Of a stretch of 8,844 bases of DNA, positions 1-5,236 are shown in pieces. The notes under the pieces are model-generated. The model saw only the letters and a list, made by a program, of their open reading frames with translations, searched no databases and was not told the origin of the DNA. This DNA is from Streptomyces katrae. Lineage in GTDB: Bacteria > Actinomycetota > Actinomycetes > Streptomycetales > Streptomycetaceae. Each line of letters starts with the position of its first letter. The first letter of the stretch is position 1. The stretch spans positions 1 through 8,844 of the forward strand of contig NZ_JZWV01000189.1 in NCBI RefSeq assembly GCF_000966975.1, given 5' to 3'. Both the position numbers and the translations under genes were made by a program.

Positions 1-65
1 AACCCGACCGCAGCCGCCGCCCCCACGTGCACGCCGGCTGACGGTCGGCACGAGGAGGCGGAGAC

Positions 66-105
66 GGATCCCGGGCCCGGGAGGAGTTCCTCGGGCTCGG
101 GATCC
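66..105 (+). terminator. Strong hairpin, possible terminator of an upstream gene
   Basis: Arms 66-81 (GGATCCCGGGCCCGGG) and 90-105 (CTCGGGCTCGGGATCC) pair over 16 positions around an 8-nt loop. Two of the pairs are G-U when the RNA is read from the plus strand; on the minus strand these become mismatches, so the structure fits a plus-strand transcript better. No T-run follows, which is common for actinomycete terminators. No upstream gene is visible in the window, so the role as a terminator is inferred. A smaller hairpin (CTCG 105-108 with CGAG 114-117) follows directly. Confidence 0.5.
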
Positions 106-131
106 TCGTCGTACGAGCGGCGGCATAGGGT

Positions 132-185
132 GTCAGCAACGCGTCAGAATCGCCGCAGACCGTGTCAGAGGACCGTCAGCGATCC
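132..185. repeat. Five helically phased GTCAG-like direct repeats upstream of the stress-protein gene
   Basis: GTCAG occurs at 132, 143, 164 and 175, and a degenerate copy (CGCAG) starts at 154. The CAG cores begin at 134, 145, 156, 166 and 177, so spacing is 11, 11, 10 and 11 bases, about one DNA turn each. The first two units share more than the core (GTCAGCAACGC and GTCAGAATCGC). Such an array is typical of a cooperatively bound operator. The 11-nt direct-repeat layout recalls Streptomyces PhoP boxes, but the usual GTTCA core is not matched. The array ends 63 bases before the ATG at 248, a suitable position to control that gene. Confidence 0.45.
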
Positions 186-247
186 GGCCCCGCAACCCCT
201 CCCTGCCGTTGGATGGGCCTCCTGAACGGATCGACGGGGGAGGAAGC

Positions 248-757
248 ATGCCGCAGGTGGTCGTAGGTGTCGGTGGGGGCCTGGGCGGCCTGGGAGTACT
301 TCACCGGGCCGCTGTCGAGGCCCGGCTGCGGCGGGTGGAGCTGTGCGCGGTACTGGCGTGGCAGGCCCCGGACGGCGGACCGGGCAGCCGCACCTCCTGC
401 GGAGCACCGGTCCTGGCACTGTGCCGGTCGGCCGCGGCGCACCGGCTGCGGGAGGTGCTCGGCACCGCGTTCGGCGCCGGGGCCCCGGACCTCACCGTCA
501 CGGGCCTCACCGTGCGGGGCACGGCGGGCGCCGCGCTCGTCGACGTCGCGCGCGACCCGGACGACCTGCTCGTGGTGGGCTCGGGCCCCCGAGGACCGCT
601 GCGCCGCCTGCTGCGCCCCTCCGTCGCCCGCTACGTCCTCGCGCACGCGGCCTGCCCCGTCCTGACCGTACCCCCGTCCCCGCTCCAGGCCGAGTACGAG
701 GCGGTCCACCGCCGCAACTCCTGGCGGCTACCGCTCGACGCCCGGGAACTCGCCTGA
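248..757 (+). CDS. Universal stress protein (UspA) family protein, single domain, divergent ATP site
   Basis: A 169-residue protein of Usp-like size. It opens with a buried strand (VVVGVG, residues 4-9), has the usual second strand (ELCAVLAW, 31-38) and ends the fold with LLVVGSG (107-113) and ACPVLTVP (135-142), the typical C-terminal Usp strand pattern. The ATG at 248 is chosen because GGGGGAGGAAG lies just before it; an in-frame ATG at 209 would add 13 unlike residues and has no such site. The Asp normally found after the first strand is Gly here, and the final Gly of the G-x2-G-x9-G(S/T) nucleotide loop is Pro124 (RPSV). It may therefore bind ATP poorly or not at all. It is probably a cytoplasmic stress-associated protein; its target is unknown. 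The gene stands alone and may be controlled by the repeats at 132-185. Confidence 0.8.
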   Translation: MPQVVVGVGGGLGGLGVLHRAAVEARLRRVELCAVLAWQAPDGGPGSRTSCGAPVLALCRSAAAHRLREVLGTAFGAGAPDLTVTGLTVRGTAGAALVDVARDPDDLLVVGSGPRGPLRRLLRPSVARYVLAHAACPVLTVPPSPLQAEYEAVHRRNSWRLPLDARELA

Positions 758-769
758 CGCCGCGGGGCC

Positions 770-981
770 GCTTCTGCTCCGCCGGGCTCGCCGTCCGTCC
801 GGGTCCGGTACAGGCTCCTGTGGTCGCCCGTACGGGCCAACGGTGCCCCCGCGGACCTCGACTCCGACGCCGTCCCGGACACGTCGAACACCGGCCAGTA
901 CGCCACCGCCGAAGTGACCACCGGTGCCCCGGCACCGTCGACCACACCATCGACGCCGGCCTCTACCTCAACCGGCTCTGA
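770..981 (+). pseudogene. Frameshifted remnant of an SdrD_B-like surface-protein domain
   Basis: No intact gene fills the gap after the stress protein, but two adjoining frames read like the end of an SdrD_B (collagen-binding B-like) domain. From 854 one frame gives DLDSDAVPDTSNTGQYATAE. From 931 the next frame gives GTVDHTIDAGLYLNRL followed by TGA at 979-981. In the family, a D-SD-DP-TG segment is followed by a T-x-DAGLY ending, so the order and spacing fit. The two halves join if one base is missing near 925-933. No start codon with a ribosome binding site was found, and the upstream part of the domain is not recognisable. This is most likely a decayed fragment of a secreted or wall protein. 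The assignment rests on motif recall alone. Confidence 0.4.
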
Positions 982-988
982 CCCGCCC

Positions 989-1023
989 CGGTCGTAGCGC
1001 GGGCGCCCCCCGCGCTACGACCG
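989..1023 (-). terminator. Perfect 15-bp terminator hairpin containing the oxidoreductase stop codon
   Basis: Arms 989-1003 (CGGTCGTAGCGCGGG) and 1009-1023 are exact inverse complements around a 5-nt loop. The minus-strand oxidoreductase gene ends inside the structure: its last codons CGG TCG and TAG stop occupy 1023-1015, which is one whole side of the stem. As the stem is perfect it works equally on both strands, so it may also stop transcription coming from the stress-protein side. No T-run follows, which is usual for actinomycetes. Confidence 0.75.
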
Positions 1024-2484
1024 CGGCACCGCCATGTGGCCCGCTCGAGGTGTTCCCCATCCAGCCCGCGCGTCGAGATGGCTCCGGGCCAGTTCGGCCA
1101 GGGCGGGGCCCTGTTCATAGGCGAGCGGCGCGAGTTCCGGGGGCGGGACGTAGCCGTCCGGCATCCGCCCGTAGGCCTGCTCCATCAACTGCCGGTAGGC
1201 GTCGGCGAGGAGGCCCGGCCAGTCGCCGGTCAGCGGCGGGCGCATCCGTGACTCCGCCGCCAGCGCCGCGTGGTGGGACACGGCCTCCTCGACGGCCTCC
1301 GTGATGCTCCGGTCGGCGATGGGCGCCCGGTCGGGCCGCCAGGGTGCCAGCCAGGGGCTCGGCGTGCCGTGGAGGATCTGGGCGGTGAGCTCCTGGGCGA
1401 TCAGCGGTGAGGCGTGCAGGCCGTCGCGGTGGGTGCCGGTGGCGACCCACAGGCCGGGGCGGCCGGTGGCGCCGAGGAGCGGGTGGCCGTCCAGGCCGAC
1501 GGGCCGGTTGCCGTGGTGGACCCGGTCGACGCGGGCGGTGGCCAGGCCGTGGTGGAGCTGGCCGAGTCCGGCGTCCAGCAGGAAGCGCAGTGCGCCCGCG
1601 GTCGGCGCTTCGCCGGGTTCCAGGGCAGGGGCGGCGGAGGCGCCGAGGTACCAGCCGCCGTCGGCCTGGGGGACGGCGTGCAGTCCGCACGCGTACGCGC
1701 GGTTGGGCGTACGGAGTACCACCGGCGGCGCCGGCTGAGGTGCGCGGACGCTGACGGCCGTGCCCTCCGCCGAGACCACCGGCAGCACGGGCAGCTCGGG
1801 ATCCAGGCCGGTGAGCAGCGGACTCGTCCACGCCCCGGCCGCGACGACGACCTTCTCCGCCCGGAACACGCCGTCGGGGGTGGTCAGTTCGTATTCCTCC
1901 CCGGCTGCCCGCAGCCGTCCGGACCCGGTGCGCAGGACGTTGGGCAGCGCCCTCAGGGCCGTGTCCAGGGTGTCCAGCCAGCGGCGGGCGTCCAGGAAGC
2001 CCTCCTGTGGCAGGAAGAGCGCGCGCAGCGCGCGGTCGTTGTCCAGCGGCCGGTAGGACGGCACGTCCGGGACGTCGACGTCCTCCACCGGCAGACCGTA
2101 CCGGGCGCCCGCGCCCCGCATGGCCTCCGTCGCCTCCTCGTCCAGGGGCCCGGAGACCGCGTTGAGGAGGACGTACGTGCCCGTGCCGTACCCGTCCGGG
2201 CCGGGCGGAGCGACCTCCTCGGCGACGGCACGCACCCGCTGCCGCCAGGCGGGCCACAACCGCGCCGCCTCCACCGCCATACCGGTACGCAGCGTGCCGT
2301 GGCGGGTCCGCAGGCCGGCGGCCGTCACCTCGCCCAGCACCCCCAGCATCGCGCCGGCCGCCCGCGAGGCCCCCGGCCCCCGCCTGCCCGACAAGACCAC
2401 CCGCACCGACGGTTCGGCGCTCGCCAGCGCGTAGGCCACCGAACGGCCCAATACCCCTGCCCCCACCACCAGCACGTCCGCCAC
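1015..2484 (-). CDS. FAD-dependent oxidoreductase, D-amino-acid/glycine oxidase (DAO) family, with C-terminal extension
   Basis: A 489-residue flavoprotein. An N-terminal dinucleotide-binding motif (DVLVVGAGVLG, residues 3-13) binds the FAD ADP moiety. A second flavin-contact segment is VVVAAGAWTSPLL (212-224), and the family's C-terminal FAD motif appears as RPVGLDGHPLLG (327-338) followed by GLWVATGTHRDGLHASPLIA (344-363). These features match DadA/ThiO-type enzymes that oxidise amines or amino acids to imines. Typical members end near residue 370-380; here about 110 more residues follow (from about 380), largely helical in look and not recognised. The GTG at 2484 is chosen because GGAGGG lies just upstream and the FAD motif starts at residue 3; an ATG at 2547 would add a low-complexity tail. 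The substrate is unknown. It is divergent from the cupin gene and ends in its own terminator, so a direct link to methionine salvage is not shown. Confidence 0.82.
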   Translation of the reverse strand: MADVLVVGAGVLGRSVAYALASAEPSVRVVLSGRRGPGASRAAGAMLGVLGEVTAAGLRTRHGTLRTGMAVEAARLWPAWRQRVRAVAEEVAPPGPDGYGTGTYVLLNAVSGPLDEEATEAMRGAGARYGLPVEDVDVPDVPSYRPLDNDRALRALFLPQEGFLDARRWLDTLDTALRALPNVLRTGSGRLRAAGEEYELTTPDGVFRAEKVVVAAGAWTSPLLTGLDPELPVLPVVSAEGTAVSVRAPQPAPPVVLRTPNRAYACGLHAVPQADGGWYLGASAAPALEPGEAPTAGALRFLLDAGLGQLHHGLATARVDRVHHGNRPVGLDGHPLLGATGRPGLWVATGTHRDGLHASPLIAQELTAQILHGTPSPWLAPWRPDRAPIADRSITEAVEEAVSHHAALAAESRMRPPLTGDWPGLLADAYRQLMEQAYGRMPDGYVPPPELAPLAYEQGPALAELARSHLDARAGWGTPRAGHMAVPRS

Positions 2485-2512
2485 AGAACTCCCTCCGGCC
2501 CCACCTGGACTT

Positions 2513-2534
2513 CGACCGGGCACCGGGCCGGTCG
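2513..2534. promoter_or_regulatory. Inverted repeat in the divergent promoter region
   Basis: CGACCGG (2513-2519) and CCGGTCG (2528-2534) are exact inverse complements separated by 8 bases, in the 161-bp space between the two divergent starts (2484 and 2646). The position suits an operator shared by both genes, but short GC-rich inverted repeats arise easily by chance in this genome type. Confidence 0.25.
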
Positions 2535-2592
2535 GCTCGAGTATCACTGGCGTCGGGGCATGACACGCCCGTGAGTCTGGAAAGGTTGGCCC

Positions 2593-2609
2593 GGCGCAGA
2601 ACCTGCGCC
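2593..2609. promoter_or_regulatory. Short perfect inverted repeat upstream of the cupin gene
   Basis: GGCGCAG (2593-2599) and CTGCGCC (2603-2609) form a 7-bp stem with a 3-nt loop, 37 bases before the cupin ATG. It could be an operator or a 5'-UTR hairpin. No convincing -35/-10 pair could be assigned around it. Confidence 0.25.
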
Positions 2610-2645
2610 CGAACGCGTACCACCTCCGTCGACCGGGAGAGAAGC

Positions 2646-3122
2646 ATGACCATCAAGGACATCGGGCCCGAACCCCAGAGTTTCGACCTCGAGCGGGCGA
2701 CGCTGGAGAACACCGACTACCGCTCGGTCGCCTGGTCCGGGAAGTACCTCCAGCTGACCCTCATGTCGATCCCGGTGGGCGAGGACATCGGGCTGGAGGC
2801 ACATCCGGAGACCGACCAGTTCCTCCGGCTCGACGCGGGCCGCGGCCGTGTCCAGATGGGCAGCGCGAAGGACCGGCTCGACTTCGACCGGGAGGTCGAG
2901 GACGGCTGGGCGGTCTTCGTACCCGCCGGCACCTGGCACAACGTCACCAACATCGGTGACGAGCCCTTGCAGCTCTACGCCGTGTACGCGCCGGTCCACC
3001 ACGCGCCGGACAAGGTCCACGCGACGTTCGCGGACGCGGAGCGCGACGAGGCCGCGGGCGGCGACGAGCCGCCGAGCTGGTCGGTCCAGCCCGCCCGGCA
3101 GGTGTCGGACGAGCACGCCTGA
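2646..3122 (+). CDS. Small single-domain cupin protein
   Basis: A 158-residue single-domain cupin. The first cupin motif is around residues 49-67, with likely metal ligands His53 and Glu55 in [10 protein letters not shown]. The second is [17 protein letters not shown] (92-108) with His98. It resembles a widespread family of small cupins, often labelled mannose-6-phosphate-isomerase-like, whose reaction is unknown; the C-terminal [10 protein letters not shown] is typical of that group as I recall it. The ATG at 2646 follows GGGAGAGAAG; an in-frame ATG at 2571 would add an Arg-rich tail without family resemblance. It is not related in function to the acireductone dioxygenase downstream merely because both are cupins: a terminator hairpin separates them. 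It is divergent from the FAD enzyme, so a shared promoter region is possible. Probably a cytoplasmic metal-binding enzyme. Confidence 0.82.
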   Translation: MTIKDIGPEPQSFDLERATLENTDYRSVAWSGKYLQLTLMSIPVGEDIGLEAHPETDQFLRLDAGRGRVQMGSAKDRLDFDREVEDGWAVFVPAGTWHNVTNIGDEPLQLYAVYAPVHHAPDKVHATFADAERDEAAGGDEPPSWSVQPARQVSDEHA

Positions 3123-3135
3123 CCGGGATCCTGCT

Positions 3136-3170
3136 CCGACCGCCGGAACGGATGGGGTTGCGGCGGTCGG
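3136..3170 (+). terminator. Terminator hairpin after the cupin gene
   Basis: CCGACCGCCG (3136-3145) pairs perfectly with 3161-3170. Inside, after one G-G mismatch, AAC (3147-3149) can pair with GTT (3157-3159), leaving a 7-nt loop. It starts 13 bases after the cupin stop codon and so probably ends that transcript. This makes it likely that the mtnD operon has its own promoter in 3171-3288, although no clear -35/-10 pair was seen there. Confidence 0.65.
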
Positions 3171-3288
3171 CCGCCGCGGGCACCTGCCATACGCCCGCCA
3201 CGCTGCGGCAACAACGGGCGGCGAGAATCGGCCCCGGGGCCGGGGCCGCACTCCCGCACCCTCTCCCATCCCACCCTGGAGCATTCCC

Positions 3289-3900
3289 GTGACGCTGCTG
3301 ACGACCTGGCCGGAGAGCGGCCCCGAGACCGTCGTACGCCGTACCTCCGAGCCCGGCGAGATCGCCGCGGCCCTGGCGCCGCTCGGAGTCCGCTACGAAC
3401 AGTGGCCGGTGCGCGACGACGTTCCGGCGGACGCCGACAGCGATACCGTCCTCACCGCCTACCGGGCCGAGATCGACCGGCTGACCGCGGCGGAGGGCTT
3501 CGCCACCGTCGACGTGGTCGCCCTGCACCCGAGTGACGACCCCGGCTTCGCCGGGAAGGCGAAGGCCGCGCGGGAGAAGTTCCTGGAGGAACACACGCAC
3601 GATGACGACGACGAAGTGCGCTTCTTCGTCGCGGGCTCCGGCATCTTCTACCTCCACGTGGACGGTGAGGTCCACGCGGTGCTGTGCGAGCGCGGGGACC
3701 TCCTCGGCGTGCCCAGGGGCACCACCCACTGGTTCGACATGGGCACCCGGCCGGCCTTCACCGCGATCCGCTTCTTCCACGAGGAGGACGGCTGGATCGG
3801 CAGCTTCACCGGCAGTGGCATCTCGCGGCGCTTCCCCGACTTCGACACGATCGCGGCGCAGTACGCGGAGTACGCGGAGTACGCGGAGTACCCGGCGTGA
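3289..3900 (+). CDS. mtnD: Acireductone dioxygenase (ARD), methionine salvage
   Basis: A 203-residue ARD. It oxidises 1,2-dihydroxy-3-keto-5-methylthiopentene with O2 to 2-keto-4-methylthiobutyrate and formate with Fe2+ (or to an off-pathway product with CO release when Ni2+ is bound). The cupin core is clear: [15 protein letters not shown] (residues 100-114) supplies His102, His104 and Glu109, and [13 protein letters not shown] (140-152) supplies His147. Between His104 and Glu109 there are four residues; the Klebsiella enzyme (His96, His98, Glu102, His140) has three. The extra residue lies in a run of GAY codons. The C-terminus is a run of Ala-Glu-Tyr repeats. The GTG at 3289 follows GGAG with 7-base spacing. 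The stop overlaps the mtnC start (GTGA), indicating translational coupling. First gene of the mtnDCB operon. Confidence 0.93.
   Translation: MTLLTTWPESGPETVVRRTSEPGEIAAALAPLGVRYEQWPVRDDVPADADSDTVLTAYRAEIDRLTAAEGFATVDVVALHPSDDPGFAGKAKAAREKFLEEHTHDDDDEVRFFVAGSGIFYLHVDGEVHAVLCERGDLLGVPRGTTHWFDMGTRPAFTAIRFFHEEDGWIGSFTGSGISRRFPDFDTIAAQYAEYAEYAEYPA
3856..3891 (+). repeat. Four tandem 9-bp units encoding the C-terminal Ala-Glu-Tyr repeats of MtnD
   Basis: Units GCGCAGTAC, then GCGGAGTAC three times, lie in frame just before the last two codons of mtnD and give [12 protein letters not shown]. As the unit is a multiple of three, copy changes would lengthen or shorten the tail without breaking the frame. 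Replication slippage is the likely origin. Confidence 0.85.
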
Positions 3901-4543
3901 GTCCGGGAGCGGAGGCCGTCGTACTGGACATCGAGGGCACCACGAGCTCCACCGGCTTCGTCACCGACGTGCTCCACCCGTACGCGCGCCGGCGGTTCGG
4001 CGCCCTGCTCGCCGAGCGGTCCGGGGAACCGGAGGTGGCCCGCGCCCTCGCCCAGGTGCGGGCCGAGCTGGAGGAGCCGCACGCGGGACCGGCACGGATC
4101 GAGGAGGCACTGAACGCCTGGCTCGACGCGGACCGCAAAGTGACGCCGCTGAAGACGCTCCAGGGGGTGCTGTGGGCCGAGGGGTTCGCACGCGGCGACC
4201 TCGTCTCGCACTTCTACGGGGACGTGGTCCCCGCGCTGCGACGGTGGCGTGCGGCGGGCCTACGGCTGTACGTGTACTCGTCCGGTTCGGTCGCCGCCCA
4301 GCGGGCGTGGTTCCGCCACAGCCCCGAGGGGGATCTGCGCGACCTCGTCACCGGCTGGTACGACACGGAGAACGCGGGACCGAAACTGGAGGCGGCATCC
4401 TTCCGGGCGATCGCCGCGGACACCGGGATCCCGCCCGCCCGGCTGCTGTTCCTCCGGGGGAGCCGTACTACGAGCAGGGGCCGGGGGAGCACCCGCAGGC
4501 CCGGACCTTCGAGGACATCGACCCGGTGGGGAGCGGAGCATGA
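3897..4543 (+). pseudogene. mtnC: Enolase-phosphatase E1, broken by an internal deletion and frameshift
   Basis: The first 186 residues read as a normal MtnC, a HAD-type enzyme that enolises and dephosphorylates 2,3-diketo-5-methylthiopentyl-1-phosphate. Visible are motif I (DIEGTT, residues 11-16, nucleophile Asp11), motif II (YVYSSGS, 125-131) and the motif III Lys163 (GPKLEAASF). After LLFL (to 4454) the family continues with an SD-x3-ELDAA motif carrying a conserved Asp and about 22 residues in all, but these are absent. Instead the tail PGEPYYEQGPGEHPQARTFE and so on resumes at 4454 in another frame and ends at TGA 4541-4543, exactly overlapping the mtnB ATG. The frame change means that a net 3n+1 bases are missing, about 67 by family length. 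Reading without repair runs on to a stop at 4706 inside mtnB, giving a 269-residue product. The GTG start overlaps the mtnD stop. It is either a true loss or a sequencing/assembly error. Confidence 0.85.
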
Positions 4544-5139
4544 CGGCGGTGACCGGCCTGGAGCAGGCGGGGGCGGTACTGGCGGCCGAGGCGGCGCGGT
4601 TCGCCTCCTTCGGCTGGATGCGCGGCACCTCGGGCAACCTGTCGGTACTCCTCTCCCGCGAGCCCTTCCGGCTGGCCGTCACGGCCGGCGGGCACGACAA
4701 GGGTGAACTCACCGCCGAGGACGTGGTGCTGGTCGACGGGCGGGGTGCGGCGGTGGGCGGTGGCAGGCCGTCCGCCGAAGCGGAGCTGCACGCCCGGGTG
4801 GCACGCCTCACCGGTGCGAAAGCGGTGGTGCACGTGCACACGGTCGCCTCCGTCCTCATGGGGCGCAGGCAGCCCGGCGGCATCGTCCTGAAGGACCTGG
4901 AGATGCTCAAGGGGATCGGCCATCCGGCGGAGGGGGAGGAGGTGACCCTGCCCGTGATAGCCAACAGCCAGGACATGCGGGTGCTCGGAGACCGCCTGGA
5001 GGCCGCCCGCGACCCGCGCATGCCGGCGGTGGTCGTTGCGGGGCACGGCCTGTACGTGTGGGGCGACTCACCGCGCCAGGCGCGTCACCACACCGAGGTC
5101 GTGGAGTGGCTCCTGGAACTGGAGCTGGCGGCCGGCTGA
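4540..5139 (+). CDS. mtnB: Methylthioribulose-1-phosphate dehydratase
   Basis: A 199-residue class II aldolase/adducin-fold enzyme that dehydrates 5-methylthioribulose-1-phosphate to 2,3-diketo-5-methylthiopentyl-1-phosphate. The N-terminal GWMRGTSGNLSV (residues 25-36) is the phosphate-binding segment typical of the family. The zinc ligands are the pair in VVHVHT (His98 and His100) and His169 in AGHGLYVWG; the SAEAELH segment (78-84) provides the acidic active-site residues. Length is normal for bacterial MtnB. The ATG at 4540 overlaps the original mtnC stop (ATGA) and has GGGGAG six bases upstream, so it can be translated alone, although coupling to mtnC would have been normal. Last gene of the mtnDCB operon, convergent with mtnA. 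Confidence 0.93.
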   Translation: MTAVTGLEQAGAVLAAEAARFASFGWMRGTSGNLSVLLSREPFRLAVTAGGHDKGELTAEDVVLVDGRGAAVGGGRPSAEAELHARVARLTGAKAVVHVHTVASVLMGRRQPGGIVLKDLEMLKGIGHPAEGEEVTLPVIANSQDMRVLGDRLEAARDPRMPAVVVAGHGLYVWGDSPRQARHHTEVVEWLLELELAAG

Positions 5140-5157
5140 CGTACGCCTCCGCGCCCA

Positions 5158-5184
5158 GGGCGCCCCCCTGCGAGGGGAGCGCCC
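5158..5184 (-). terminator. Terminator hairpin between mtnB and mtnA, better formed on the minus strand
   Basis: Arms 5158-5168 and 5174-5184 surround a 5-nt loop, with an outer 6-bp part (GGGCGC/GCGCCC) and an inner 4-bp part (CCCC/GGGG). The one odd pair (5164 with 5178) is C-A on the plus strand but G-U on the minus strand, so the stem is unbroken only in the mtnA transcript. It starts 18 bases after the mtnB stop. Confidence 0.6.
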
Positions 5185-5193
5185 CTTCGGCAT

Positions 5194-5231
5194 GCCCGGA
5201 TCGGGGGCCGGGCCCGCGCCCCGGTCCGGGC
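5194..5231 (+). terminator. Terminator hairpin between mtnB and mtnA, better formed on the plus strand
   Basis: Arms GCCCGGATCGGGG (5194-5206) and CCCCGGTCCGGGC (5219-5231) pair over 13 positions around a 12-nt loop. Position 5201 with 5224 is U-G on the plus strand and A-C on the minus strand, so the stem is unbroken only in the mtnDCB transcript. It lies 5 bases beyond the mtnA stop codon. Confidence 0.6.
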
Positions 5232-5236
5232 CGGGC

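Noticed and set aside
1..41. Possible 3' end of an upstream gene (frame ending at TGA 39-41)
   Set aside because: Only about 12 codons are available and no family can be recognised, so there is no real support beyond an open frame.
121..247. DosR-type (dormancy) box upstream of the stress-protein gene
   Set aside because: Such boxes are common before Usp genes, but no GGGAC-x-GTCCC-like palindrome is present; only the direct GTCAG repeats are seen.
343..981. Long plus-strand frame running through the stress-protein gene and past its stop
   Set aside because: It is Arg/Pro/Gly-rich and overlaps the well-supported Usp frame. Only its last residues (from about 931) look protein-like, and these are explained by the SdrD_B remnant.
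1414..2574. 386-codon plus-strand open frame opposite the FAD oxidoreductase
   Set aside because: It is the antisense of a gene with clear FAD motifs; long open antisense frames are normal at this GC content, and the translation shows no domain.
3856..3891. CRISPR-like repeat
   Set aside because: The 9-bp units are directly adjacent without spacers, in frame, and part of the mtnD coding sequence.
3897..4706. Programmed frameshift to explain mtnC
   Set aside because: A frameshift alone cannot restore about 22 missing residues that include a conserved motif, and no slippery heptamer with a downstream structure stands out. A deletion fits better.
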